The notes: generated by a model from the letters alone, not told the origin. Positions 34,416-43,544 are shown, numbered from the stretch's first letter. The stretch: DNA of 64,000 bases from Actinomycetospora straminea (GCF_028737255.1 NZ_JAQZAN010000017.1:1-64000); one strand, 5' to 3'. Numbers and translations are program-made.

Positions 34416-36779
34416 GTGGCGACCGACGTCGCGGAGAGTGCGGGACCGGCTGAGGCGACGGCGGGGACGGCGGACGCCCCGCGCGTCACCACCGAGCTCG
34501 CCGTCACCGGGATGACGTGCGGGACGTGCGCGGCGCGCATCCAGCGACGGCTCGGGCGCCTGCCCGGGGTCGAGGCGAGCGTGAACTACGCGAGCGGCCG
34601 CGCCCGCGTCACGCACCCGCCCGAGCAGGACCCCGACGAGCTCGTCGCCGCGGTCACCGCGATCGGCTTCGGTGCCTCGCCGGTCGCGCCGCTCGTCCCG
34701 GCGTCCGTGCCGTCGCCGCGACCCTCGTCGGAGCGCGCCGCGACCCCCCGGGCGACGCCCGACGCGGACGCCCCCGATCCGGAGCTCGCCGAGCTGCGCC
34801 ACCGCGCGCTGGTCTGCCTCGCGCTGACGATCCCCGTCGTCGCGGTCGCGATGAACCCCGACTGGCAGTTCCGGTACTGGCAGTGGTTCTCGCTCGTGCT
34901 GACCGCGCCGGTCGTCGTCTGGGGTGGCTGGCGGTTCCACCTGGCGGCGGCGAAGAACCTGCGCCACCTGGCCGCGACGATGGACACGCTGGTGTCGGTC
35001 GGGACGCTCGCGGCCTTCGGCTGGTCGTTGTGGACGCTGTTCTTCGGCGGCGCGGGACTCGGCGGCATGCGCCACGGGCTCTACCTCCTCCCGCAGCCCG
35101 ACCAGTTCGACGGCGCGCGCACCATCTACCTGGAGACCGCCGCGGCGATCACCACCGCGGCCCTGCTCGGACGGTGGATCGAGCGCCGCGGGCGACGCCG
35201 CGCCCTCGGGGTGTCGGCGGCCCTCATGGCCCCGCCGGCGGCGGAGGCGCGCGTGGTGGTCGGTGACCGCGAGCTGCCGGTGCCCGTGGAGGGCGTGCAG
35301 CCCGGCGACCGCATCGCCGTCGCGGCCGGCGAGCCGTTCCCGCTGGACGGGCGGGTCGTCGAGGGCCGTTCGAGCATCGACGCGGGCGCGATGACGGGCG
35401 AGTCGACGCCGGTCGACGTCGAGCCGGGCGACGAGGTGCTCGCGGGCACCCGCAACGAGACCGCGCGCGTCGTCGTCGAGACCACGCGGGCGGCCGCGGA
35501 CACGCAGTGGGCCCGCATGGCCCGCCGCGTGGAGGAGGCGCAGGCCGGCAAGACCGCGATCCAGCGCCTCGCCGACCGCATCTCGGCGTGGTTCGTGCCG
35601 GTCGTGATCCTCGTGGCCGTCAACACCCTGCTGTTCTGGGGCGTCGCCGGCGCCGGGTGGGGCTTCGCGATCGCCGCCGGGATGGCGGTGCTCGTCGTCG
35701 CCTGCCCGTGCGCGCTGGGCCTCGCCACGCCCACCGCGCTCGCCGTGGCGACGGGCCGTGGCGCCCAGCTCGGCATCCTGCTGCGCGGTCCCGAGGTGCT
35801 CGAGTCGAGCCGGCGGGTCGACACGATCGTGCTCGACAAGACCGGCACCGTGACCACCGGCCGCATGACCCTGCGCGCGGTCCACACGACGCGCGAGGTC
35901 GGCCGCGAGGAGGTGCTCGCCCGCGTCGGCGCGCTGGAGGCGGAGCTCGAGCACCCCGTGGCGCGGGCGATCGCGGCCGCGGCGCGCGACGAGCTCCCGC
36001 CGCGCACGGCCGAGGTCCGCGACGTCACGGCCCTCGACGGGCTGGGCGTGGCGGGCACGGTCGACGGCGTCCGCGTGCTCGCCGGCCGCCGGCGGCTGAT
36101 CGACGAGCAGGACGTGGCCGTGCCCGCCGAGCTCGCGCGCGCCCTCGACGCCGCCGCCTCCCACGGCGCGACCACCGTGCTCGCGGCCTGGGACGACGGG
36201 TCGGGCGCGATGGTCGCGCGCGCGGTGCTCGAGGTGGCCGACGGCGTCCGCGAGGGTTCCGCCGAGGCCGTCGCGGAGATGAAGGCCCGCGGCCTGCGCC
36301 CGGTGCTGCTCACCGGCGACAACCCCGCCGCGGCCGCCGCCGTCGCCGCCGAGGTGGGCATCGCCGCCGACGACGTGGTCGCCGAGGTGCTGCCGACCGA
36401 GAAGGCCGACGAGGTCCGCCGGCTCCAGGAGCAGGGGGCGACCGTCGCCATGGTCGGCGACGGCGTCAACGACGCCGCGGCGCTCGCCCAGGCCGACCTC
36501 GGCGTGGCGATGGGCACCGGTACCGCGATGGCCATCGAGGCCGGCGACGTCACGCTCGTGCGCGACGACCTGCGTGCCGTGCCCGTCGCCCTGCGTCTCG
36601 CGCGCCGCACGCTGGGCACGATCCGCGGCAACCTGTTCTGGGCGTTCGCCTACAACGTCGCCGCGCTGCCGCTCGCGGTCGGCGGGCTGCTCAACCCGAT
36701 GATCGCCGGCGTGACGATGGCGCTGTCCAGCGTCTTCGTCGTCGGCAACAGCCTGCGCCTGCGCCGCTTCCGTACCTGA
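34416..36779 (+). CDS. copA: Heavy-metal P1B-type ATPase, probably a copper exporter, 787 aa
   Basis: The N-terminus carries one heavy-metal-associated domain with GMTCGTC (32-38). Eight membrane segments follow in the normal CopA order. The TGES actuator motif, the intramembrane CPC (430-432, in VVACPCALGLATP), the phosphorylated DKTGT (Asp about 474), the HP motif in LEHPVARAI, and GDGVNDAAALAQADLG are all present. CPC with a CxxC domain indicates Cu(I) specificity. The GTG at 34416 is chosen for the GGGAGG tract eight bases upstream; it puts the metal-binding domain near the start. It stands alone without a copper chaperone or CsoR nearby. Confidence 0.95.
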   Translation: MATDVAESAGPAEATAGTADAPRVTTELAVTGMTCGTCAARIQRRLGRLPGVEASVNYASGRARVTHPPEQDPDELVAAVTAIGFGASPVAPLVPASVPSPRPSSERAATPRATPDADAPDPELAELRHRALVCLALTIPVVAVAMNPDWQFRYWQWFSLVLTAPVVVWGGWRFHLAAAKNLRHLAATMDTLVSVGTLAAFGWSLWTLFFGGAGLGGMRHGLYLLPQPDQFDGARTIYLETAAAITTAALLGRWIERRGRRRALGVSAALMAPPAAEARVVVGDRELPVPVEGVQPGDRIAVAAGEPFPLDGRVVEGRSSIDAGAMTGESTPVDVEPGDEVLAGTRNETARVVVETTRAAADTQWARMARRVEEAQAGKTAIQRLADRISAWFVPVVILVAVNTLLFWGVAGAGWGFAIAAGMAVLVVACPCALGLATPTALAVATGRGAQLGILLRGPEVLESSRRVDTIVLDKTGTVTTGRMTLRAVHTTREVGREEVLARVGALEAELEHPVARAIAAAARDELPPRTAEVRDVTALDGLGVAGTVDGVRVLAGRRRLIDEQDVAVPAELARALDAAASHGATTVLAAWDDGSGAMVARAVLEVADGVREGSAEAVAEMKARGLRPVLLTGDNPAAAAAVAAEVGIAADDVVAEVLPTEKADEVRRLQEQGATVAMVGDGVNDAAALAQADLGVAMGTGTAMAIEAGDVTLVRDDLRAVPVALRLARRTLGTIRGNLFWAFAYNVAALPLAVGGLLNPMIAGVTMALSSVFVVGNSLRLRRFRT

Positions 36780-36841
36780 GCGTTTCCGCGCGCCCCGGAT
36801 CGGCAACGCCGCACTGTTGCTCGTTCGGAAGGGGTGCGCAG

Positions 36842-37312
36842 GTGTCGCAGGATCCGCAGGAGCTCGCGAAGTCGGTGTCCGAGGCGGCGTCGCGGGACGG
36901 GCGCCGGCTCGCGATCGTCGAATCGCTGACCGGCGGGCTGGTGTGCAGTGACCTCGCCGCGTCGCCGGGGTCGAGCGAGTGGTTCCGCGGTGGCGTCGTC
37001 GCCTACGACCGCACGACCAAGCACGGCGCGCTGGGCGTCCCCGACGGCCCGGTGGTCTCGGAGCCGGCGGTGCGCACGATGGCGGAGAAGGCCGCGGACC
37101 TGCTGGGCGCGGACCTGACCCTCGCGGTCAGCGGCGCCGGCGGCCCCGAGCCGCAGGACGACCAGCCGCCGGGCACCGTGTGGTTCGCCGTCACCGACAA
37201 GGGCGAGACCGAGGCCTGGCTCGAGCAGACCGACTCCGACGACCCGCAGGACGTCCTGCGGTTCACCCGCGAGCGCTCCCTGCAGGCACTGCTGGACCAC
37301 CTGGAGAAGTAG
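36842..37312 (+). CDS. cinA: CinA C-terminal domain protein (nicotinamide-nucleotide amidohydrolase type), 156 aa
   Basis: The sequence is a stand-alone CinA C-terminal domain: RRLAIVESLTGGLVCSDLAA, FRGGVVAYDRTTKHGALGVP, ADLTLAVSGAGGPEPQD and GTVWFAVTDKG. The nucleophile Ser is in VESLTGG. The domain deamidates NMN in the salvage of pyridine nucleotides. The N-terminal MoCF domain is absent, as in many actinobacterial PncC-type proteins. The GTG at 36842 lies behind a GAAGGGG site. The next gene starts 17 bases after it, so the two are probably co-transcribed. Confidence 0.9.
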   Translation: MSQDPQELAKSVSEAASRDGRRLAIVESLTGGLVCSDLAASPGSSEWFRGGVVAYDRTTKHGALGVPDGPVVSEPAVRTMAEKAADLLGADLTLAVSGAGGPEPQDDQPPGTVWFAVTDKGETEAWLEQTDSDDPQDVLRFTRERSLQALLDHLEK

Positions 37313-37329
37313 CGGATCATGGTGGTGTG

Positions 37330-37998
37330 GTGGACCACGTCGTCTGGGACTGGAACGGCACGTTGCTCGCCGACGTGCACGTCGTCGTCGACGCCACGGC
37401 GGCGAGCCTCGCCGCGGTCGGCGTCGACGCGGAACTGGACCTCCAGCGGTACCGCTCGACGTTCCGGCGCCCGCTGCGGACGTTCTACGAGGAGATCGTG
37501 GGGCGCCGCGTGGACGACGCGGAGTGGGCGCGGGTGAACGCCGCGTTCGGCGAGCACTACCTGGGCCGCGAGCCCGCGCTGCCGCTGGCGGACGGTGCGC
37601 TCGACGCGCTCGAGCGGTTCGCCGGCGCCGGGTTCGGCCAGTCGGTGCTCAGCATGCTCGGTCACGACGCGCTGCACGCAACGCTCGGGCGGCGCGGGCT
37701 GCACGACTGGTTCGTCCGCGTCGACGGCGACCACCACCACGACGGGCGGAGCAAGGCGGCCGCGCTCGCGGAGCACCTCGACGTGCTCGGGCTCGACCCG
37801 GCGCGCGTGGTGCTCGTCGGCGACACGCTCGACGACGCGGCCGCGACCGCGGCGGTCGGCAGCGCCTGCGTGCTCGTGGCGGAGCACTCCACCCACCACG
37901 CGGCGGACCTGCGCGCGGTCGCCCCGGCCGTCGACACGTTGCCCGAGGCGGTCGAGCACGTGCTCGCGTTGCGCCGATCCGCGTCCTCCTCGTCGTAG
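37330..37998 (+). CDS. HAD-superfamily hydrolase, 222 aa
   Basis: The N-terminus VWDWNGTLLAD is HAD motif I, with Asp as nucleophile and an Asn in place of the second Asp; this DWNGT variant is common in one actinobacterial HAD subgroup. The cap domain is helical (residues 15-85). Motif II is in SMLGHD, and motifs III/IV in SKAAALAEHL and VVLVGDTLDDAAATAAV. It probably dephosphorylates a small sugar or glycolate phosphate. It follows the CinA gene closely. Confidence 0.88.
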   Translation: MDHVVWDWNGTLLADVHVVVDATAASLAAVGVDAELDLQRYRSTFRRPLRTFYEEIVGRRVDDAEWARVNAAFGEHYLGREPALPLADGALDALERFAGAGFGQSVLSMLGHDALHATLGRRGLHDWFVRVDGDHHHDGRSKAAALAEHLDVLGLDPARVVLVGDTLDDAAATAAVGSACVLVAEHSTHHAADLRAVAPAVDTLPEAVEHVLALRRSASSSS

Positions 37999-38007
37999 TT
38001 CGCCCCC

Positions 38008-38916
38008 GTGGCCCTGCCGTCCGAACCGTCCCCGGAGCCCGCGTACGACCGCGTCGTCCTCGTCTACAACCCGCAGAGCAGCGGGGACGGCGAGCAGCGC
38101 GCCGAGAAGGCGCGGGCGACGCTGGGCGAGCAGGCGCCGCACCTCGCGGTGACGGCGGTGCCGACGGAGTACCCGGGTCACGCGCAGGTGATCGCCGAGG
38201 AGGAGGCGCGCGCGGGGCGGACGCTCGTGGTCTCGGTGTCGGGCGACGGCGGCTACCACGAGGTCGTGCAGGGCGTCATGGCCGCCGGCGACGGGACGAG
38301 GTCCGGGGCCGCGGCCGCCGTCATGCCCGCGGGCAACGCCAACGACCACCGGCGCGCCACGGCCCAGCGCCCGCTGGTCGACGCGATCGCCGCCGCGCAG
38401 ATCAGCCGCATCGACCTGCTGCGCGTGCAGGTGGTCGGCGAGGACACCCCCCGGTGGGCCCACTCCTACCTGGGGCTGGGCATCACGCCGACGGTGGCGC
38501 TCGAGCTGGAGCGCCGCGGCAAGGGCTCGCTGCGCGAGATCCTCACGACCGTGCGCGCGTTCTCGCGGTTCCACCCGTTCGCCGTCGACGTGGAGGGCGA
38601 GGGCCGGCGGCGGTTCGACAGCCTGATCTGCGCGAACACCACCGAGATGGCCAAGTACGTGACGCTGTCGGACGGCGACCCCGCCGACGGGCTCTTCGAG
38701 GTCATCACGCTGCCGCACCGCTCGAAGCTGCGGCTGCTCGCCTACGCCGTGCGCGCCGCGGTGTCGGGCCTGGGCCCGCAGCCGCGCACCGACCGCTTCG
38801 CGTTCACCACGACCTCCCCGATCCCGGTGCAGCTCGACGGCGAGGTGCTGGAGCTCGAGGGCGACCGCGGGGTCACCGTCGAGATCGCCCAGCACGCGCT
38901 GGCGACGGTGGTGTGA
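38008..38916 (+). CDS. Diacylglycerol/sphingosine kinase-like lipid kinase, 302 aa
   Basis: The catalytic domain of the DAGK/LCB5/YegS family is visible: VVLVYNPQSSGDGEQRAEKA at the start, the ATP-binding SVSGDGGYHEVVQG, and AAVMPAGNANDHRR. The C-terminal beta-sandwich (residues 150-302) includes SLICANTTEMAKYV and the PVQLDGEVLELEG end typical of these kinases. It should phosphorylate a diacylglycerol or a similar lipid at the membrane. The start is the GTG at 38008. The stop overlaps the next start by four bases (GTGA), so the DksA-like gene is translationally coupled. Confidence 0.9.
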   Translation: MALPSEPSPEPAYDRVVLVYNPQSSGDGEQRAEKARATLGEQAPHLAVTAVPTEYPGHAQVIAEEEARAGRTLVVSVSGDGGYHEVVQGVMAAGDGTRSGAAAAVMPAGNANDHRRATAQRPLVDAIAAAQISRIDLLRVQVVGEDTPRWAHSYLGLGITPTVALELERRGKGSLREILTTVRAFSRFHPFAVDVEGEGRRRFDSLICANTTEMAKYVTLSDGDPADGLFEVITLPHRSKLRLLAYAVRAAVSGLGPQPRTDRFAFTTTSPIPVQLDGEVLELEGDRGVTVEIAQHALATVV

Positions 38917-39242
38917 CGCTCGAGGAGGCCCGCGCGGAGGCGGCGGCGCGGGTCGCGGCGCTCACCGCGCAGCTCGCGGGGATCGTCGAGACGGCGTCGG
39001 CGAGCTCCGGCGACGACGAGCACGACCCCGAGGGCCAGACGATCGCCTACGACCGCGCCCAGGTCGCCGCGCTGCTCGCGGCCGCCCGGCGGGACCTCGA
39101 GGAGGTCGACGCCGCGCGGGCCCGCGTCGAGGCCGGCACGTACGGCGTGTGCGAGCGCTGCGGGCGCCCCATCGCCCCCGAGCGCCTCGAGGCCCGCCCG
39201 GCCGCCCGCACCTGCGTGCCGTGCGCCGACCGTCGTACGTGA
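38913..39242 (+). CDS. DksA/TraR-type zinc-finger protein, 109 aa
   Basis: Residues 1-80 are a long helical hairpin (LEEARAEAAARVAALTAQLA and AAARRDLEEVDAARARVEAG), and residues 80-109 the four-Cys zinc finger YGVCERCGRPIAPERLE...ARTCVPC. DksA/TraR proteins bind the RNA polymerase secondary channel and alter initiation; actinobacterial members are short like this one. The start overlaps the lipid-kinase stop. A palindromic element coincides with the stop codon and probably terminates the transcript. Confidence 0.9.
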   Translation: MTLEEARAEAAARVAALTAQLAGIVETASASSGDDEHDPEGQTIAYDRAQVAALLAAARRDLEEVDAARARVEAGTYGVCERCGRPIAPERLEARPAARTCVPCADRRT

Positions 39243-39280
39243 GTGATCTTCTCAGTCATAGCTCAGAAGATCACGCACGT
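39237..39280. terminator. Palindromic element, copy 1
   Basis: The half-sites GTGAGTGATCTTCT (from 39239) and AGAAGATCACGCAC (to 39278) pair around a 12-base centre with a few mismatches. It sits between convergent gene ends (dksA-like stop 39242 and reverse-strand stop 39282). A near-identical element is at 61854-61893. Confidence 0.75.
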
Positions 39281-39281
39281 C

Positions 39282-39815
39282 CTAGGGGCGGCGGAACGGG
39301 ACCGACGGGTCGCGGACGGGGCGCTCGCCGCCGGCGGCGGTGAAGCGGTCGCGCGCCGCGCGGGCGGTCTCGCCGTCCTCGCGCAGCCCCGGGGCCATGG
39401 CGTCGCGCACCGGTGTGAGGAGCAGCTTGCGGTCGGGGTCCACGACCGACGCGAGCCGCAGGCGCGCGCGCATCCAGGCGCTCAGCCGCTCCTCGTCGGC
39501 CTTCGTGAGCACCACCTCGGCGGCCCAGGTCGGCGCGAGCGCGAGCTCGTCGAGCAGCAGCCCGGCCAGCGCGCGGCGCAGCGGCGAGACCCCGGTGCGG
39601 TAGAGGTCCTGGCGCGTCACGCGGTTGCGCAGCATCGTGGCGTCGCCGACGTCGAGCAGCACGTGCCCGGTGTCGGTGGGGTGCGCCGGCCCGTCGACCG
39701 GCACGTCGGTGCCCCACCACGCCACGAGCCCCGCGTCCCGGCCCAGCCCCGCGACCGCCTCGTCGAGCGGCAGCAGCGGCACCGACAGGGCGGCCACGAT
39801 CTCGTCGACGGTCAC
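39282..39815 (-). CDS. GIY-YIG-like domain protein, 177 aa
   Basis: The pattern GLVAWWG...GHVLLDVGDATMLRNRV and then GVSPLRRALAGLLLDELALA resembles the GIY-YIG-like proteins found in actinobacteria, in which the GIY and YIG strands have diverged; I am only moderately sure. The rest is helical (LSAWMRARLRLASVVDPDRK). The GTG at 39815 overlaps the stop of the MFS gene (39812) by four bases, so the two are an operon. It could cut DNA or RNA, or may have lost activity. Confidence 0.55.
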   Translation of the reverse strand: MTVDEIVAALSVPLLPLDEAVAGLGRDAGLVAWWGTDVPVDGPAHPTDTGHVLLDVGDATMLRNRVTRQDLYRTGVSPLRRALAGLLLDELALAPTWAAEVVLTKADEERLSAWMRARLRLASVVDPDRKLLLTPVRDAMAPGLREDGETARAARDRFTAAGGERPVRDPSVPFRRP

Positions 39816-41020
39816 GACCGCCTCGCCCCCGCCGGCCGCAGCGACCCGGCCAGCACGAACGCGGCCACCGCCGCCACCGGCACCAGGACGAGGCCCGCGC
39901 CCACCGACGCGCTGTCCGCGACCGCGCCGATGATCGGCGGGAACGCCAGGAACCCGAGCCGCGCGAGCCACCCGACCACGGCGATCCCGTCGCCGGGCCG
40001 CACGCCCGGCACCGTGCCGGCCGCCGCGAAGCCGAGCGGGAAGATCGTCGCCACCCCGAGGCCGGTGAGGGCGAACCCCGCGACCGCCGCCACCGGGTGC
40101 GCCACCAGCAGCGTCCCGGTCATCGCCACCGCCGCCAGCGCCGCGCCCGCGCGCGCGACGGCGACGGGCCCGACGCGGTCGACGACCCGGTCGCCGGCCA
40201 GCCGCCCGAGCGTCATCGCGGCCTGGAACGCGACGAACGGCAGGCCGGCCACGAACGCACCGCCGCCCAGGTCGTCGCGGACGTAGAGCGCGCCCCACGA
40301 CGCCGCGGAGTCCTCGATCCCGCCCGAGGCCACGAGCAGCGCCGACAGCGCGAGCAGCGGGCCGGCGGCGATGACCACCGCGCGCCACGGCCCCTGCCGC
40401 GCACCGCCGTCGGCGGCGGCCCCGACCGGCTCCGCCTCGGGCTCCGGCCCCGGCAGGGACCAGCGCCACGCCAGCACCGACACGACGACGAGGACCGCCG
40501 CCACGATCCCGAGGTGCACGGGCAGCGGCACCCCGAGGCCCGCCGCGGCCGCGCCGAGCAGGCCCGCCCCGACCGCCGCCATGCTCCACACCGCGTGCAG
40601 CCCGTTGACGATCGAGCGCCCGTACCCGGTCTGCACCCGCAGCCCGTGGGCGTTCATCGCGGCGTCGGCCCAGGCGTCGGTCAGGCCGAGGACGAACAGG
40701 GCGGCGGCGAGCGCGATCCACGACGGGGCGAGCGCCACCGCGGGCAGCAGGACCGCGCCGGCGAGCCCGACGCCCGCGCCCGCCCGGCCGCTGCCGACGC
40801 GGGCGATGAGCGGGCCGGCGAGCACCCCGAAGACCAGCGCGGCCGCCGGGAACGCCGCGATCGCGGTGCCCAGCGCGGCGTTGGACAGGCCGAGCTCGTC
40901 GCGCAGGGTCGGGAACCGCGGGACGATGCTGTTGTACGTCGACCCGTTGACGACGAACATCCCGACGACCGCGACGCGCGCCCGGCGCAGGCCGGCGTCC
41001 GGGCGGGTCAGGGGCTCCAC
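39812..41020 (-). CDS. MFS transporter, 402 aa
   Basis: About 12 hydrophobic helices are evident, e.g. AALGTAIAAFPAAALVFGVL, LAGAVLLPAVALAPSWIALA and MAAVGAGLLGAAAAGLGVPL. The loop 2-3 signature appears as GPLIARVGSGRAG. This type with a NGSTYNSIVPRFPTLRDELG N-terminus is the drug- or sugar-related DHA-like branch. Substrate unknown. The GTG start at 41020 overlaps the end of the NERD gene by 13 bases, and the stop overlaps the GIY-YIG-like gene: a chain of coupled genes on the reverse strand. Confidence 0.88.
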   Translation of the reverse strand: MEPLTRPDAGLRRARVAVVGMFVVNGSTYNSIVPRFPTLRDELGLSNAALGTAIAAFPAAALVFGVLAGPLIARVGSGRAGAGVGLAGAVLLPAVALAPSWIALAAALFVLGLTDAWADAAMNAHGLRVQTGYGRSIVNGLHAVWSMAAVGAGLLGAAAAGLGVPLPVHLGIVAAVLVVVSVLAWRWSLPGPEPEAEPVGAAADGGARQGPWRAVVIAAGPLLALSALLVASGGIEDSAASWGALYVRDDLGGGAFVAGLPFVAFQAAMTLGRLAGDRVVDRVGPVAVARAGAALAAVAMTGTLLVAHPVAAVAGFALTGLGVATIFPLGFAAAGTVPGVRPGDGIAVVGWLARLGFLAFPPIIGAVADSASVGAGLVLVPVAAVAAFVLAGSLRPAGARRS

Positions 41021-41901
41021 GTCACCGACCGGCGGGCCACCTCGTGGATCTGGGCGACGGCGAGGTCCGACAGCGGGTCGCCGAACGCCGACAGCAGGCG
41101 CGGCAGCTGCCCGACGCGGGTGACCGTGACGCCGCGCGGACGCCCGTGCCCGGACAGGATCGCCCCGACGACGGCGACGACGGGGTGCACGGCCGGCGGA
41201 TCCAGCGTCTCCGTCGCGCCCGCGGCGCGGGCGAGGGCGATCGACACGCGCTCGCCGACCTCGAGGCCGATCCGGCGCGGGCGCAGGAGGTCGTGCTTCT
41301 CGCCGCCGCCCAGGTCGAGCGCCTCGTCCTCGATGGTGATCCGGCCGCCCGGCTTGTTCAGGACCTCGATGACGAACACGCCCGGCGGCCCGATGAGCAC
41401 GTGGTCGAGCACCACGTCGCCCTCGGCGAACGCCATCGGGATGCTGTGCAGGATGCGCCAGCGTGCGCCCCGCCCGCGGCGCAACGTCGGGGGGCGGGTG
41501 AGCTTCGCGACCGCCTCGGCGACGGCGTGCTGACCGTCGGCGTGCAGCCGGTGCGGCCGGTCGGCGTCACGACCCCGGGTCGCACGCGCCGACGCGGCCT
41601 CCTCGAGCACCCCGTGCCCGGGCCGGTGCAGGGCGAGGTCGTCGAAGCCCGGGTCCCAGCCGCCCTCCGGGGGCTCGACGCCCGCGTGCAGCGCGGCCGG
41701 CTCCGCCTCGGCGGGTCCCATCGGCGGCAGGCCGTTCTGCCACAGCCAGGCGTTCGCCTCCTGCGCGAACCGCTCGCGGTAGCCGGCGGGGACGTCGTGC
41801 GCGATCCGCGAGACGAGGTCGAGGTGGCCGAGGGGCAGGCCGTCGGACGACGTGACGTAGAGCCGGTCCGACCCGGGACGGCGCTTGCGGCGGGCGGGCA
41901 T
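41008..41901 (-). CDS. NERD-domain (nuclease-related) protein, 297 aa
   Basis: The middle part (WRILHSIPMAFAEGDVVLDH, VLIGPPGVFVIEVLNKPGGR) is the NERD domain, a PD-(D/E)XK-like nuclease-related fold. The expected Asp/Glu/Lys active site is only partly kept: D in VLDHVLIGP is present; the usual 'E.K' appears as EVLNK. The N-terminal 150 residues are a charged unknown region (SDRLYVTSSDGLPLGHLDLV). NERD proteins are associated with DNA processing or with signalling. Its start overlaps the stop of DUF2505 by one base. Confidence 0.8.
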   Translation of the reverse strand: MPARRKRRPGSDRLYVTSSDGLPLGHLDLVSRIAHDVPAGYRERFAQEANAWLWQNGLPPMGPAEAEPAALHAGVEPPEGGWDPGFDDLALHRPGHGVLEEAASARATRGRDADRPHRLHADGQHAVAEAVAKLTRPPTLRRGRGARWRILHSIPMAFAEGDVVLDHVLIGPPGVFVIEVLNKPGGRITIEDEALDLGGGEKHDLLRPRRIGLEVGERVSIALARAAGATETLDPPAVHPVVAVVGAILSGHGRPRGVTVTRVGQLPRLLSAFGDPLSDLAVAQIHEVARRSVTWSP

Positions 41902-42443
41902 CAGCCGGCCCGCCCGGCGCGGTCGAGCCAGTCCGAGATGCGCTCGTGCTCGGTGCCGGTGAGGCCGCGGATGCCCGTGACGACGGCGCGCTCGATGCCC
42001 CCGCCGAGCAGCGGGATCGCCGCGGTCACGTCCAGGTCGACCGAGAGTCGGCTGCCCTCCCCGGCGCCGTCCCCGGTCCCTTCCCCCACCACGGACATCG
42101 TCCCCTCCGCGCTGATCGGTGTGCCCGGCACCGCGACGTACGCCCGACCCTGGCACCGCTCCGGCGTGAGCCTCCACTCCTCGGTGCGCTCGATGACGAG
42201 CACCCCGGACAGCAGGCGCTCGACGACGGCCGGCACCTGCCCGGGCGGCACCGGCTGGCGCAGCACCACCCGCACCCGCTGCGCACCGTCGGCGGGCGAG
42301 GCCCGGTCGAACGCGACGACGTCGATGCGCCCGGACCCGTCGACGTCGAGCTTGACGCGGTGGAACTCGGGGTCGGCGAGCGCGGCGGCGAAGACGGGGA
42401 CGCCGTAGGGGTAGGCGCGGCTCAACGCCAGCCGGGTGCTCAC
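41901..42443 (-). CDS. DUF2505 family protein, 180 aa
   Basis: The sequence begins ALSRAYPYGVPVFAAALADP, then [39 protein letters not shown] and SGVLVIERTEEWRLTPERCQ, and ends with IPLLGGGIERAVVTGIRGLT. This is the DUF2505 layout, a START/SRPBCC-like helix-grip fold that binds small hydrophobic ligands. Actinobacterial members have no assigned role. The ATG at 42443 is at the head of the DUF2505-NERD-MFS-GIY chain of overlapping genes. Confidence 0.85.
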   Translation of the reverse strand: MSTRLALSRAYPYGVPVFAAALADPEFHRVKLDVDGSGRIDVVAFDRASPADGAQRVRVVLRQPVPPGQVPAVVERLLSGVLVIERTEEWRLTPERCQGRAYVAVPGTPISAEGTMSVVGEGTGDGAGEGSRLSVDLDVTAAIPLLGGGIERAVVTGIRGLTGTEHERISDWLDRAGRAG

Positions 42444-42476
42444 GTGGGGCGAGGGTAATCGCGGTCCGGAGTTCCC

Positions 42477-43544
42477 TCAGAACGCGTAGCGGATCGTCAG
42501 CCACGGCGCGTGGCGGGCGACGAGCTCCCGGAACCGGGCGACGGCGCGGCACTTGACGTCGACGCGGTAGCGCACGACGTCGCCGCCGTGCTGGGTGCGT
42601 TTGGGCTCCTGGGCCTCGGGGCGCCACAGCACGTCCTCGGCCTGCGGGTGCCAGCCGAGGTTCACCTCGTGCAGCCCGGCGTGGTGGGTCAGGAGGATGA
42701 CCTCGCACGCGGCCTGGGCCCGTGCCCGCTCGGGCAGGCGCTCGGTGAGCTCGTCGAGCAGCAGCGCCCACTCCGACTGCCAGCGCTCGCGCAGCACGAC
42801 GGGGGAGAAGTTGAGGTGCACCTCGTAGCCGGCGTCGACGAAGTCGTCGACCGCGGCGATGCGCTCGTCGATCGAGCTCGTCCGGATGTCGAGGAGCTTC
42901 GCGTCGCGCCGCGGCATCAACGAGAAGCGCACGCGGGTGCCGCCGCGCGGGTCGAGGGCGAGCAGGTCGCGGTTGACGTGCTTGGTCGCGAACGAGGCCT
43001 TGGCGCCGTCGAGGCGCGCGAACTGGGCGACGAGGTCGGCGACGTTGTCGCTGACCCGGGCGTCGACCGAGCAGTCGGAGTTCTCGCCGAGGTCGTAGAC
43101 CCAGTCGGCGGGGTCGCACTGGTTCGGTCCCGGCTTCGGGCCCTGCCGGGCGACGTGCCGGGCGATCGCGCGCTGGATCGCGTCGATGTTCGTGAAGACG
43201 GTGATCGGGTTGGCGTAGCCCTTGCGACGCGGCACGTAGCAGTAGGCGCAGGCCATGGCGCAGCCGTTCGCGGTCGACGGCGCGATGAAGTCCGCGGAGC
43301 GCCCGTTCGGCCGGACCGTCAGCGACTTCTTCTCCCCGAGCACCAGGTGCTCGGCCTTGACCCGCACCCAGCGCGCGACCTTCTCCTCGGCGCCGTGCAG
43401 GTCGGGGATCGCCCAGTGCGAGTCGATCTCGACGACCTCGGCGTCGGGGAACCGCGCGAGCACCTCCTGGCCGCGCAGGGACGCGAGCGACGCCGGCTCG
43501 GCGTGGATCGTCGCGACCTCGAGCAGCGGCCGGGCTGTGGTCAC
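42477..43544 (-). CDS. Spore-photoproduct-lyase family radical SAM protein, 355 aa
   Basis: The radical SAM triad is Cx3Cx2C: C95, C99, C102 in NGCAMACAYCYVPRRKG. The N-terminal arm (VARWVRVKAEHLVLGEKKSL) and the C-terminal half (ASFATKHVNRDLLALDP, RVRFSLMPRRDAKLLDIRTS, DAGYEVHLNFSPVVLRERW) fit the SPL family. In sporulating Firmicutes SPL repairs thymine dimers with SAM; the actinobacterial homologues have no proven substrate, and some lack the extra Cys that gives SPL its activity. The GTG at 43544 overlaps the PIG-L stop by four bases, so it is part of the sugar-related cluster. Confidence 0.88.
   Translation of the reverse strand: MTTARPLLEVATIHAEPASLASLRGQEVLARFPDAEVVEIDSHWAIPDLHGAEEKVARWVRVKAEHLVLGEKKSLTVRPNGRSADFIAPSTANGCAMACAYCYVPRRKGYANPITVFTNIDAIQRAIARHVARQGPKPGPNQCDPADWVYDLGENSDCSVDARVSDNVADLVAQFARLDGAKASFATKHVNRDLLALDPRGGTRVRFSLMPRRDAKLLDIRTSSIDERIAAVDDFVDAGYEVHLNFSPVVLRERWQSEWALLLDELTERLPERARAQAACEVILLTHHAGLHEVNLGWHPQAEDVLWRPEAQEPKRTQHGGDVVRYRVDVKCRAVARFRELVARHAPWLTIRYAF

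Noticed and set aside
34374-36806. An 810-codon reverse-strand frame opposite the P-type ATPase
   Set aside because: Antisense shadow; Arg/His/Gly-rich without structure, while the forward frame has CPC, DKTGT and GDGVND motifs.
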